A DNA stretch of 64,000 nt from Babylonia areolata (taxonomy: Eukaryota; Mollusca; Gastropoda; Neogastropoda; Buccinidae): the NCBI RefSeq assembly GCF_041734735.1, contig NC_134898.1, forward strand, positions 39,059,613 to 39,123,612, written 5' to 3'. The notes beneath the pieces are model-generated. The model had not been told where the DNA came from and made no database searches. It saw nothing but the letters and a program-made list of their open reading frames with translations. Shown piece after piece: positions 1 through 13,889 of the stretch; position 1 is the first letter of the stretch; each line of letters opens with the position of its first letter. The translations under genes and the position numbers were made by a program.

Positions 1-788
1 TGCTACCGATTCAGCCAGCACACAGGCAAATGGAAGGTACATTATACATTGGAACGTATATGTTCTGTATTGTTTGTATAATCTGTGTAGCACAATCAGA
101 ATGAAAAGGCTATTCCAGTCTTGAATAAAAAGCTAATTTGTCTTTGTGCATTTCTTTTGTCATTGCTGCTGTGTGCACACATGTCAAATGGCTGGTATAT
201 AAGGACAAGCCCGGAGCTTCCTTTTTGAGGAAATGTCTGGGTGTGTTCCAATGTTCCTTTTATTTGCCTGTGTGCTAGCAGACTTGGTAGCATAAACAGT
301 TGTACATGGAGAGAGATACTACTGTGTGCTTGCGGAATTGGCAGCATGAGCAGAACTGACTTGAAATTGTGTCCTTTGTACATGGAGAGAGTTACCACTC
401 TTTATCATTTTTTAACATCTTTGTGACCTACACGCATGGATGGCAAACGGACACAGACCATCAATCAGTGAGTGCCGTCCAGCCCGCCACTAAACGTCGA
501 CTGGAGAATAAGAAAATTCTGGCGACTGTAGGACTTGATCCCAACACACTCCGATTCTCTCGCTTCCTTGGCGGACGTGTTCCCACGAGACCAAGACTCC
601 CCCAAAGTATGTGATGATTTTGTGGCAAGTAATGTTGTAATACACGATGATGACGACGATGACAATATTAACGGTAATAGTAGGTCACATTTGTTTGGTA
701 AGTCGTGATGATGATGATGATGATGATGATAATGATGACAATGAACGTGATGCAGATAGTAAAAAAATAATTCCCCATTTATTTTCAG
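1..788. other. 5' intron of plus gene
   Basis: No coding exon was recognised; the EGF exon expected upstream of the first ShKT is not here. Contents are a SINE remnant (about 455-605) and a (GATGAT)n run near 645-735. Confidence 0.6.
455..605 (-). mobile_element. Old tRNA-type SINE fragment
   Basis: Similar on the minus strand to the SINE at 16650-17065: both hold a rearranged copy of the CAGATTCTCTCG...AAGGCGGACGCGTT head region (here CCGATTCTCTCGCTTCC, TTGGCGGACGTGTT). Strongly diverged and lacking a clear tail. Confidence 0.45.
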
Positions 789-917
789 TCACTGCAGACT
801 GCCAGGACGAGGTATGTGACTGCTCAATTCGCCAGGCCAAAGGACATTGTGCACGCACAGACACTCTTCGGCACAACACTCTCAAATTCTGTCCCAGAAC
901 CTGCGGTATATGTGACG
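789..917 (+). CDS. ShKT domain exon 1 of plus gene
   Basis: Acceptor attttcag ends at 788 and donor gtaagt starts at 918; phase 1-1. The peptide carries seven cysteines and ends in CPRTCGICDG, the ShKT C-terminal signature. It matches the ShKT exons at 54768-54899, 43296-43427 and 30328-30459 on the other strand, but with many substitutions (for example DEVCDC against DEKCEC). Confidence 0.88.
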
Positions 918-1535
918 GTAAGTCTGCAATGTGGTCTTCCTTTCGGGTAATGGTCGATTACACTGTGTGGATTTCCAGCTGCTCTCCCGCAGGAGAACGC
1001 GTCCCGACAATGCAACGCCACCACCAATTGTGTCTTCTTTCACTGTCTGCCAGCGTGTTTGTAATACTTTCAAAGCGCTGTTCTCGTTTTCAATAATTTG
1101 TTTTTGGTGAAGAACAGTATTTTTGTTTCCGTAGGTTCTTTTATGTGCTCAAATTGATTGCTGCACACGGGGATAATCTGTTTATCATCTCATCCTAAAC
1201 ACTACTACCTCCAAGAACACCAATCAAGGAGCAATGGGATAGGGTTTGTACAGGAATCGAACTCTGGGCCCTCGCTTCATAGTCGGGAGCCCTATCCACT
1301 GGGCCACAGCTCACTGTCCTTGGTTGCTGGCATAGTGTGTTAGATAATGACAGTGATGACTGCCCCACCGCTGATGATCATCATCATGACTGCCATGACG
1401 ATGATGATAACAAGTTTCCAGGCTATATATATATATATATATTCGTGTTTAAATGGAAATTTTAACCTGTAGAAGTTGATTTTCTTTTTGTTTTTGTTTT
1501 GTTTCTCTCTCTCTGTCTGTGTCTCTTTGTCTCCA

Positions 1536-1575
<40 letters not shown>

Positions 1576-2686
1576 TCTGTATCTCTGTGTCTGTCTGTCT
1601 GTCTGTGTCTGTCTGCCTCTGTCTCTCTTTCAAAAATCGAGCCATATATGACTCTTTATCATCATCATCATCTTGTTGCTGTTGATATTAATATCACTTA
1701 TCCTGAACAAAATTAATCAGTTGAGCGCTTCGAGTAACTGGTTACTGTGTTGTTGGTTTTTTTTTCAAGACCTGATATGGCCCTGAATGGTCGTCTGGTT
1801 GGTAAACAACATAGATAAGATACTCTGTGTGTGTGTGTGTGTGTGACTGGTTCAGTGCTGGGATGGCCCCTGGCGGTCATCATGGCTGTAAACCAGCTGA
1901 CAGACAGTGCGTGCTGACTGGTTGCAGGGCAGGCTACAGAGTGTTCTGACAAGTATTCCTACTGCTCCCAGCTCAGCTCCCAGGACTGCGCCGCCAATGC
2001 TTCCTACACGTTCGACTGCATGAAATCCTGTGGCCTGTGCGTGGATGGTATGCATGTCAGCGTGTTTCTGTGGCTGGATTTCACTGAAACTATCTTGAAA
2101 CTATCTGCCGGGTAAGGGGAGAATGGGGTAGGCAGCTTTGGGGACGAAGGATGGTTGATGATTGGCTCTCGTTATTTTCTGTTTGTTTGTTTGTTTGTTG
2201 ATTCTTCTTCTTCTGCGTTCACTGGTATGCACACGAGTGGTCTTTTACGTGTATGACCGTTTTTACCCCGCCATGTAGGCAGCCATACTCCGTTTTCGGG
2301 GGTGTGCATGCTGGGTATGTTCTTGTTTTCATAACCCACCGAACGCTGACATGGATTACAGGATCTTTAACGTGCGTATTTGATCTTCTGCTTGCATATA
2401 CACACGAAGGGGGTTCAGGCACTAGCAGGTCTGCACATATGTTGACCTGGGAGATCATAAAAATCTCCACCCTTTACCCACCTGGCGCCGTCAACGTGAT
2501 TCGAACCCGGGACCCTCAGATTGACAGTCCAACGCTTTAACCACTCGGCTATTGCGCCCGTCGTTTGTTTGTTGATGTTGCTTTGTCTTAACTGTCTATT
2601 GATTACGGAAGAATACAAGGTTGGCCATATCCTGGGCAATGATTAGTTTGTAAGTGTGAGCGCGTCGCGCGCACTGGTTCATGTGT

Positions 2687-2746
<60 letters not shown>

Positions 2747-3507
2747 GTTGTATTATGTGCGCGCGCATATGTGTATATATGTGTGACTTGGAAAGAATAC
2801 CATAAAATGAAAAATCGTATTTGCGACACAAACGTTCGGCTAACACAGGTTGAAACAAATTTGTCGTCGATCCGTTCATTTTGAAGACTATTTTGCAGAT
2901 TGTAAGCCTCAAATACTATCTAGTCTTTCACTCGAAGAACGGTATTTTTGCTTTCTGTCAAGTGAGGGAAGATTGTGCTTGAGATGTTGATAAACTTCCA
3001 ACCAGCTTGATGTTTCAGTGTGAACAATGATAATTTCACTGACCTATAACGTTTCTCACACTCTCATCAAACCGCTCTTTTTTTTTTTTTTTTTTTAAAG
3101 GACATTCCGTACACTTTAAAAACACGTAACACATTCGTGTTTAAGAGTACTTTGTGAGGCACATGTTTTGTCGTTTTTATTCATGTTCATATTCTTATCC
3201 CTCTGTCCCTAGTTCCCGAAATGGACCTGACCAGTGCTTTGGGTTTATGCGTAGATGCTCCTTTTTTCTATCTTGTAAGCAGAGGGGGATGTAGCGAATA
3301 TGGATTTGCATGCTTCGACGCCTTCTTGAGACTGAAAACTGAAACTGTGTGAAATGGTGACCATGGTAACCTTCCCTGCAGGTCCCACGTGTGTGGACCA
3401 GAGTGACGAGTGTGGAACGTGGATCGACAACGGACAGTGTGAAACAGACAGCACCACTCGCGTACTGTGTCCCCACGGATGTAACCTCTGCTTCAGTGAG
3501 TGAAGAC

Positions 3508-3596
<89 letters not shown>

Positions 3597-3598
3597 GT

Positions 3599-3654
<56 letters not shown>

Positions 3655-3656
3655 GT

Positions 3657-3708
<52 letters not shown>

Positions 3709-4349
3709 GATTTGCTTTGTTTTACTGCTAGTGTGTTTTGGCCATTATCATTTTCAGTGTATTTTCAAGGGTGCGGACGTCAGTGCTTATCTATTTTCGT
3801 TGAAAATGAAGAACGTTGCCTGTTCTTGTATGTTCTTGTATTGTCTCTTTGTATGACTTTGATACAGTTGATTTATTTTATTGTCTTTTTTCATGCTCCA
3901 GTTTTTGAACTTGTTTGAAACGACTCAAAGATATGATACTAAATTTCTGTATCTGTTCATAGAAAAGGCAATGTGCTCAATCTCTGAAAAACAAAATCAC
4001 ACTAGAAAGTTTTCGTCTTTCATATTAGGCCCATTATATAGCATTGCCAGTATATATAATCATGCTGTTCTGTAGATCCCAGTTGCTATGACAACCATGA
4101 GAATTGCCACTGGTGGGCAGACGTACATTGCGAGCAGAGCCCGTCCTACATGATGAAACACTGCGCCTACTCTTGTCACCACTGCAGTAGTAAGTATATC
4201 TGTGGTAACCATAGGGTCAGTCTGTTAAAAGAAACAAAAACAACCCCCCCACACACACACACACTCTATAGGAGTTAAGGGTCAAAGTTGAAGAAAACAA
4301 CATCAAAAGTTTAAAACAATTAGAGGTTTGAAAATACGCGCACGCTCAC

Positions 4350-4388
<39 letters not shown>

Positions 4389-5508
4389 AAAAATATGCAC
4401 AATGAGGGAGAGAGAGAGCTAAAAATATGCACAAAGAGAGAGAGAGAGAGAGAGAGAGAGCTAAACAATAAGCACAACGCAACATCGTGTGTACCGCAGG
4501 CTATCTTTTACCTCCCTCACCCCTCCCAGCGTGTCACCCCCTCACCCCTCCAGCCCTGTAGAGCTGAGTGTAATGACCTGTTGGCCAGCACTCTTCAGGT
4601 CAAGTTGTTCAGGGTTTAGGACTTGGTTTGGTTATGGTTTCGTTGTACGGTGGGAAGGGGGTGGGGGTGGGGTGGTGAGTCCTGGATGCCTCTTGGTCCA
4701 GGTGGGAAGTTCTAATAGCGTTTCCAGAGGAGAGTCTCCTCCTTCACCCTTACTTCTCCATCCTTCTACTATTTGCTAACCTCCACCCACTAATCTAAAA
4801 ATAGGTGGATAGCGCATGTATTCTTTGAGCCCCTTTGCTAACTGAAGCCAGCGAAAGTGTTCAATCAGCCATTTTGCGACTCGTGTCAGTATAGCGCGAA
4901 GCGGTAGCTTCATATTTGTAGCCGAGCGCTCAGCTGGCTTTACGGCAAGCTTTCACTTGCTCGCAGCGTTAGTTAAGCTGCCATTCCTGTGTGTGCCTCC
5001 ACAGCCAGTTCACGCTACGTGTCACTGCCCTGTTTTCATGTAATAACTTCGGAAAGTAAACCACTGGAAGATATCAATCAAGACACAACACTTGGCATGT
5101 TGTGGGGGCAAGCATAACATGATTTCGTCGAGGACAAACGATTACAGTTCAGAAACTACCACCAGTTAGCAGACTACTTCTCAACCGCCTCACGGCCGGA
5201 TACTAGGAACAATATTGCATCCAGTTGCCTTCAGTTTTCCTAGACAATGAGCTATCCATCTATTTTTTTTAAATCAGTGACCTCCACCCCATACATCCCC
5301 TTCCCCATTTTGTCCGTCCTGATTCATCCAGCAGACAGAAAGTCACGTGAAATGCTTGTTGGCCTTATTCAGGATATATCTTATTCCACCCGGGTAATTC
5401 GCCGGTCCTCTGACAGGGCAAAGACTGAAGTGGTGGTCCAGAGCTTTGACCACACACCTTGGAAAAGTGAGATGTTCCTGGAATGAATCCAACACCAACC
5501 AACCAATA

Positions 5509-5550
<42 letters not shown>

Positions 5551-5904
5551 GCTTTTAGAATTATCCGGCAAGCTTTTTGTTTCTAAAAAGAAAACGATCT
5601 AGATGTGAAGAAAACTGTGTCAAATTTCATGTAAACCTTATAAGTGCATAAAAAAAGCACCACACACACAAAAACAAAACAACAAAACAAAAACAAAAAC
5701 AAACAAAAAAACAAGAAGTGAAATGCGTTTGCACAGTGAATAAATAAACCAGAGTGCACAACCTGCGCAAACTGCATGCATGTCAACGCACAGCACTCAA
5801 AAAAAAAAAAAGAAAGAAAAAAAGTTACCTGTTTTATGGCTTTTTTTTTCTTTTCCATTTTGAGTTGTGTCTACACAGCTGAACTGTCATGTTGTTCTTG
5901 CTGT

Positions 5905-5955
<51 letters not shown>

Positions 5956-6146
5956 TGTGCGCACGTGTGTACGTGCGTACGTGTGTAAAATGCAGGCAGG
6001 TTCCAGTGCTACAAGCAGCCCTGTAAGAACGGCGGCACGTGCACAGAGGCCACAGGGACGGCTGACGGCTACACCTGTGACTGCTCAGGGACAGGCTACA
6101 CTGGGCCCACGTGTGAAGAAGGTCAGCTAGATCTCTCTCTCTCTCT

Positions 6147-6186
<40 letters not shown>

Positions 6187-6265
6187 GACTGTGTCATATA
6201 CATGTATATATCATGTAAATGCATGTGGATATATATTGGTATGATTGCATAGGGTATACTCTCTT

Positions 6266-6304
<39 letters not shown>

Positions 6305-8164
6305 CGCTCCCTCTCTCATGTGGGTACATGAACATTTATGTATGTTTATGAATATGCATAATGTGTAGTTAAACATCGTTACATGTATGTGCGTATGTAT
6401 GTATGTATGTCATATTTGAATCCTCCTTCCTTCTTTTAAATTCAAAGTAATACATTATTCACGAGATCGTCGTGTAATGTACATTCATCGAGTAAATGAA
6501 ATTCACAGTCTCCCTTTTTCCGTATTCAAGTCAAGAAAACTCGTTCGCAATTTACTATTGTATTGGGGCTTTTTTGTGTTTTTCTGTCATTGTGTGCAGC
6601 TCAAATCGGTCTGCTTATAATTAAAAAAAAACCCCGTAACTTAGAAGATTCTTTATTTTTATCATCCCAGTATGCTTCGTACGAATTCTGTAGTCTCCCT
6701 TCTATGGCATTCTTTAAACTATTTACGCTTGTTGTTCCTTGATTTCTTACCGAGTATGTGTAAAACCAGTTGCCGTGAGAATATTTCGAACTGTGAATAT
6801 CCAGCGATGATATAAATATAAATGATGGTTGCTACCACCAAGCTGGAGGTCTATGGCCCTTACCACCCTCCTTTACGCTAGCGAGACCTGGACTGTCTAC
6901 AATAGACACCCCAAACAGCTCAATCGCTTCCACCTGAACTGTCTCCTCAGACTCCCCCACATCATGTAGCAGGACAAAGTCCCCGACATGGTAGTCCTGG
7001 AATGAGCTGGCCTCTGCAGCGTCTACACCCTCCTGCAGAAATCACAAGCCAGGTAGGCTGGACATGTGGTCAGAATGCCAGACAGTCGACTGCCTAAGCA
7101 GATGCTGTACGGAGAACTGTGTCAGGGGCAAGCGCTCAGTTGGAGGACAGAAGAAACGCTACAAAGACTGCCTCAAAGCGTCCTTTAAAGACCTGGACGT
7201 CGGCATCAGCACATGTGAGACGCTTGCTCTGGACCGTCCAGCTTGGCGCAGGAAGATCAACACAGGAGCCCGTGCAGCTGAAGCCAGGCGCATCACTGAG
7301 ACACAACGAAAGGGTGCTGTGCGCAAGGTCCGAGCAGCATCCACGGACTTGTGTCCCACATGTGGGCGAGCCTTCAGGGCCCGGATTGGCCTCATCTGTC
7401 ACATCCGGACCCACAGCCACCGATATTCCCCCTGATTTTTCCGAAGGACGAACATCATAAATGATGGTATATAAAAAATCACAAAAAATCCAAAAACAAT
7501 CTGATGTATATTTTTTCTTTGCTTCTGTTACGTTCATCCAAAATTGATTTGTTTTTGTACGTCAGTAATAACCTTACCTAATTCTCCCATTGTTTTCTCG
7601 CCCAGAATTTGTCTTGAGAATTTTGTATGGACATTTTCGTGAGGAAAATGATTGAGCAAACCTACTTCAAACGATCCAGTTACATCAGATGTGTCATTTC
7701 GATTTGATATAGATGTGTGTTTCTGCTTCATGTCGTAAGATTGTTACCTTCGTATCAAATAAATCAATTTATTATCAGTGCTTGTAAGTTCTCGTTGTAT
7801 CGCTCTTTTTGAAAGCATGAATAACTGTATTGCTTTGTTTTGACAGATGTGTTGACTGAAAAACGACGTGAAGGTATTTGTATCGTTCTGTTGTTTCAAT
7901 CATGAAGTGGATTGGGATCGCAGGAAGGGGTCTTGCAATTTCATATACATTATTTTTATTCTATTGGTATTCAGTTTCAGTCTCAAGTTAGAAGTGCGCT
8001 CCAGCTGTAATAATCTGGATTAAGCCTGGGCATCTAACTCTGCGAAGACGTCAACATATGATAAACAAGGAATTTGGTGCTTTGCAGGTTTTTTTTGGTG
8101 TTTTTTCTTTAATGTATATAACAATTTCGCTTCGCTTTTGATGCCAAATGTTATCACAAAGAGA

Positions 8165-8222
<58 letters not shown>

Positions 8223-10729
8223 GCGTGCGTATGCAAGTGAGTTAGATGAGTTGTGTCATGATGTGCTGTGATTGTGTGAACAGATTTATTTTGTTATTTC
8301 GTCATTTACACTTCGACTTATGAAAAGCGCGTTGAGTGGCATTCAATAGAGAAAATGTTGAATAAGTCTACTACTACTAATTTTTTTTCTCTCCCCCCAC
8401 CCCGGACTTTCTTGGAGGACTACTACTGCTACTTCTACTACCACTACTATTACTACTATTTTTATTATCTTAGTATTGTTGTTGTTATTTGAGATGTAAA
8501 ACCACCTTTGGCGCTTTGATTTGTCTATGCACAAGATTCAGCGCTATATAAATACCATTATTATTATTACCTTTTCCTGGTGATTTATTTATTTTTTTTT
8601 ATTAAAGAAATACCCAACAACACCGGTTACCATTCTACTTCAGTAACTGGTTTAACAAAGAAATAACTTTTAGTTTTGTTAACTTTTCAGAGGTGGGCTA
8701 TATTGCACCACAGATTATTTTTATTTTTATTTCACATGAGGGTCATCCCTTATAATCATGTGTGGCGAAGTGTTCAGCGCACTTGCTTTAAAAAAAAAGA
8801 TTTTTTTTTACATACATTTCTCAGAATCTTCATTTTCTCGTAAGCTTTGTATTGTTTCAACACCATGCTTGGATCATCATCTATAATATCACGTAGCTGA
8901 AATATTTGCCTTTTAGAAGTTTCTGTTTGAATTTCATCACTTTATGTAGCTTATTTTCCTCTCTCTCTCTGTCTCTGTCTATAATTATAACATGATATAA
9001 TTTTCATATGCATTTCAATACACGGCATTTAGCAACAATTCAGTCTCTCTTTAATTTATTTTATTTTATTATTATTATTCTTATATTGCACATTTTGTCG
9101 AGCCATATTCAACTTCTCATTTTCTTTTTCTTCACTAATTGGAATCTGGGTTTGTCTAATTGTTGGGTTTTTTTCGCACATAAGCTCACTCTGCAAGAAA
9201 AAAAAAAGTTATATATATAATTATACTTTCAGCATACTTATGTATTCCATCTAATAAATGTATGTCACATTGTTTTGAATTTTGCTTGGTATATTCTGAT
9301 ATCAAAATTTTGTTCGTTTCAATCTTTGCTTTATATGCGATTGGAATAGTGACAACTTAAGCTCATTCCCACCAGTCAGCTTATAGACGTGGTCATAGTT
9401 GCGAAACAGCCCTTCTTAGAATAGTGAATGATTTGCTTTCGGGATTTGATGAGGATAAGATATCTGTTCTCGCTCTCTTAGATTTGTCAGCAGCTTTTGA
9501 CACTATCGACCACTCTATCCTCTTGAACAGACTTAAAACTTCCTTTGGTATTCGTGACACTGCACTAGCATGGATCACGTCTTACCTGTCAGATCGTACA
9601 CAGAAAGTGTGTGTAAATGGTACATACTCTAGAGTATCTGCCTTGAAATATGGTGTCCCACAAGGGTCCGTCCTAGGTCCTGTTCTTTTCGTGCTGTATG
9701 CGGCTCCTGTGTCGGATGTCATCAGTCATCATGCGATGTCGCATGAGAGCTTTGCTGATGACACACAACTTTATCAGTCGGCTTCCATAGCTGAATTTGA
9801 TGCACTGGTGACTCAAACACAGGAGTGCATTGCTGGCCTAAAGGACTGGATGACTCTCAACAAGCTGCAATTAAATGATGATAAGACTGAATTTATGATA
9901 ACCTGTCCAAAGAAGTTTCGTCAACATCCTTCCTTTCCTGACTCTGTTCTGATCAATAGCACACCTGTTCGCAGTCTTGGTGTAATCCTGGACCAGTCTC
10001 TTTCCTTCCAACAGCACATTTCGAATATCTGTAAAGTTGCCTATTTGGAACTGCGTAGAATCAGCTCTATCCGCCACTATCTCTCAACCGATGCAACCAA
10101 GACACTTGTATGCTCTCTGGTTCTCTCAAGATTGGATTACTGCAACTCTCTTTTGGCCGGCCTTCCCAAATACCTGTTACACAGACTCCAACGAATTCAG
10201 AATAACGCTGCCAGACTCATTTGCAGAGCTTCTAAATTTAACCATGTTTCTCCTCTCCTTCAGTCTCTCCACTGGTTGCCTGTTTCTGATCGAATAGACT
10301 ATAAGCTATCCACTCTGACCTTTTCTGCAGTCAACGGATCTGGCCCAAAGTATCTTTCTGAACTCATCCATATCTATACCCCGTCTCGCCAGCTCCGTTC
10401 TTCCTCTGATACTCGACTTCTCAGGATACCTCACGTCAGTAGTAAGACCTATGGACACAGATCGTTTTCTTTTCAATCGCCAAAGACGTGGAACAAGCTC
10501 CCTGATAACCTCCGTCATTCTGATTCCCTCGCATCTTTTAAATCTCGTCTCAAAACTCACCTTTTCCCTCAGCAATAAGTTCAGTTGTGGCAGGCCCACA
10601 ACTACATGCATGTATATGAATGTGTATTGTGTGTGCGTGTGTTTATGTAAGTATGTGCCTGCCTATGTGTGTGTATGTGTTAGGGTAGCTGTTAGATACA
10701 CATGTATGTTAAAATGTATGTATGCAGTG

Positions 10730-10761
<32 letters not shown>

Positions 10762-10764
10762 TGC

Positions 10765-10804
<40 letters not shown>

Positions 10805-11431
10805 TCACATTTTGGTGTGTGTATGTAACATAGATATAATGTTTTATGTTATCAAAATCGTTTTTGTAAAGCACCTAGAGCAGATTTCTGGATAGTGTGC
10901 TATATAAGTATCCATTATTATTATTATTATGAAACTCTTGAATGTTCATCCCTTCGGACACGTGGGGGTATATTTTGAGGTATGTCCTTTCTGTTTGTCT
11001 CCATGGTTCATACGTTTGGTTTAGTTGCAAATGACTTTTTTTTAATTAAAAAAGTTACTGTCATTTATTTGCAATATATGTATACATCTGATTTATATGT
11101 ATGTATGTATGTATGTATGTATGGGTTTTTTTTTAATTGATTCATGTATCTATGTATTATGCGTGCAAATATTACGAATATGTGTATTTGCCTGCATATT
11201 AATTTTATGTGTGAGTGCGCTCTGCTATGAAGGCCAGTTTTATAGAAAGCTTGTCTGCTTATCATATTTTCCTTATTTATCAAAAATCGTTTGCCTCTCT
11301 CTCTCTGTGTGTGCTATTTTACCGTCATGAAAGTTTGCATCTTGTCCTTGAGTACTCCTTGGAATTTCCCGCTATTGAGTGCTCAAATGAAAATCCCCAA
11401 AGCTGCACTGTACACTCTGTGTTCCTTTCTG

Positions 11432-11474
<43 letters not shown>

Positions 11475-13626
11475 GCGCAGTTTTGGGGGAAAGTACCAAA
11501 AAAACATTCTGCACCATCCTGTTTCGTGAACATTTTGCCTGGTAACCTGAACCGTATCTGCCTAGGGACGTTCAAAATAGGACAAAAAACAAACAAACCA
11601 AAAACCCAAAAACCACCCCCCCCCCCGGAAAAAAAAAAGATCCGCTGTGAGTTAACCTGCATCATATCTGTCTACCGCAGGAATATATTAGAAATATTAA
11701 TATAACTTGCGTCCCCAGTGGTAGAGGAATGTCCAAACCCAACAGCAGAGGGGCGTCCAGGGAGAACACATTGCGTTTCTCAACTCACAGGGGAAGTGTT
11801 CAAGTGGCCTAGGAAGCGAGAGCATGTGAGCGCTCTAGTTCGAATCACGGTTCAGCCACCGATATTTTCTCCCCCTCCGCTAGACCATGAGTGGCGGTCT
11901 GGACGCTAGTCATTCGGATGAGACGATAAACCGAGGTCCCGTGTGCAGCATGCACTTAGCGCATGTAAAAGAACCCACAGCAACAAAAGGGTTTTTCCTG
12001 GCAAAATTCTGTACAAAAAATCCACTTCGATAGGAAAACAAATAAAACTGCACACAGGGAAAAAAAAAAGAAAAAAGAAAGAAAAAAGGTGGCGCTGTAG
12101 TATAGCGAAGCGCTTTCCCTGGGGACAGCAGCCCGAATTTCGCGCAGAGAAAACTGTTGTGATAAAAAGAGAAATACATTTCTTGTCAACCTGTATCCTA
12201 TTGAAGCAGAAGGTTATACATGTTTTTAGCCTGATTCCTGGCCAGTCGTACGGACGGACAAAAAAGGAACTGTGTTTTTATCCTGTACCTCTCCCCCCCC
12301 CCTCCCCCCCCGCCCCCCCCCCCCCCCCCCCCCCGCTCTCCTCCAAGCCAGAAGGAAAAGAAAAGGTCAACAGCTACACCCTTCATTAAATAATGCTTCT
12401 ACTGGAGGAGAAATCGACAAACAGTTTAATCTGTACACCTGCTGGTCGGTGTCATTCAAGGTGTCATGCAAGGCCGGAATCACATTGCGTTCACTTTTTA
12501 TTCTCTGTTCCCAAAGCAACGAAAACCGCCGTGCGTTACCTGCTTGAAGAAAGTAACAAACCGGTATCAGAAAAGCATACAGAAGACAGAATGTATTGGT
12601 TGTGTCACATGCCTTTCTGAGCGTGTATGTGGTGCCTGAAATCTGATTGAATGAAACAGGAAACGAATGATGAGCACCCATTGCCAACCGTCAGACGGTT
12701 CTACCCAGATAGGTAGCCTTTTGTGCAAATGACTCCGTTTGTAAAGCGCTTAGAGCTTGGTTTCTGACCGAGGATAGGCGCTATATAAGTATCCATATCT
12801 ATCAATCAACAACAACAACAACAACAAAACAACAAAAAACAAAAAAACAAAAGACGTCCGTTCGAAGTGAGATTGGAAATCCACGCAACATCAGTCGATA
12901 TTGTTGAGGCATTGAGTTTGTCTCTCTCTCTCTCTATATATATTTTTTTTCTTTAAAGTATTTCTACACTGTTTCATTCTCTCTCTCTCTCTATATATTT
13001 TTTTCTTTAAAGTATTCCTACACAGTTTCATTCTCTCTCTCTGTCTGTCTGCTCTCTCTCTGTCTCTGTCTGTCCGTCTGTCTCTCTCTCCAGCAAAATC
13101 AAAGCATATGATGAGATCTTAGCAAGCCGACATAATTTGATTAATTGTTTCCCAACAGTGTGTAAGCAAGGGAAAAGGCGCAGTGTAAGTATGCGTGTGC
13201 ATGTCTATGTGCTTGTGTGTTCGAGTACATGTGTGTGATGCCTGTGTGCACACACACATGTGTGTGTTTGAAGATTTTAATGTGGCAATGTTTTGTATGA
13301 TTTTTATGTTGTTTCCGTAATTGTAGTCTTTGATTCATCCGTTTATGCCTCTATCATTATCAATTTGATTTGCTCTATGTAATTTATTTATTCACATTTA
13401 TATCATATATTATATTGTGCGTATGTATGTGTATGCGTGTGTGAGGGCATGGTGTAAAGAAGCTTCTAGCTTATCCATTCTACCCTCAATAAAACATTTG
13501 TCATTGTCATTGTTATTGTCATTCTCTCTCTCTCTCTCTCTCTCTACTATATATATATACACTATATCTATATCTATATATATATATATATATATATACG
13601 ATATATATATATATATAGTTTTTTTC

Positions 13627-13658
<32 letters not shown>

Positions 13659-13836
13659 GTGTTTTTTTCCTTAAAGTATTCCTATAGAGTTTCATTGCCT
13701 GTTGACCGCTTCGTGAGAAAATTGGTGATTAACCATTGCATCCCACCCCGAAAAGCCAGAGTATCAGATCTTTGTGAGTCCTTGAAGCAGATCGGTCACA
13801 GGAGGAGACCAGGTAAGTTTAGCAGCAATGAGGACA

Positions 13837-13889
<53 letters not shown>

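Noticed and set aside
3391-3918. Long open frames of alternating Cys-Val or Thr-His residues here and in many other places
   Set aside because: They are translations of (TG)n/(CA)n microsatellites, open because the repeat has no stop codon.
789-4189. ShKT exons as venom toxin genes
   Set aside because: ShKT modules here are parts of a large multidomain protein with EGF, CCP and lectin domains; nothing indicates a released toxin peptide.
13659-13813. Additional coding exon ending at GTAAGT (13814)
   Set aside because: No good acceptor, no recognisable domain, and no counterpart in the minus units.
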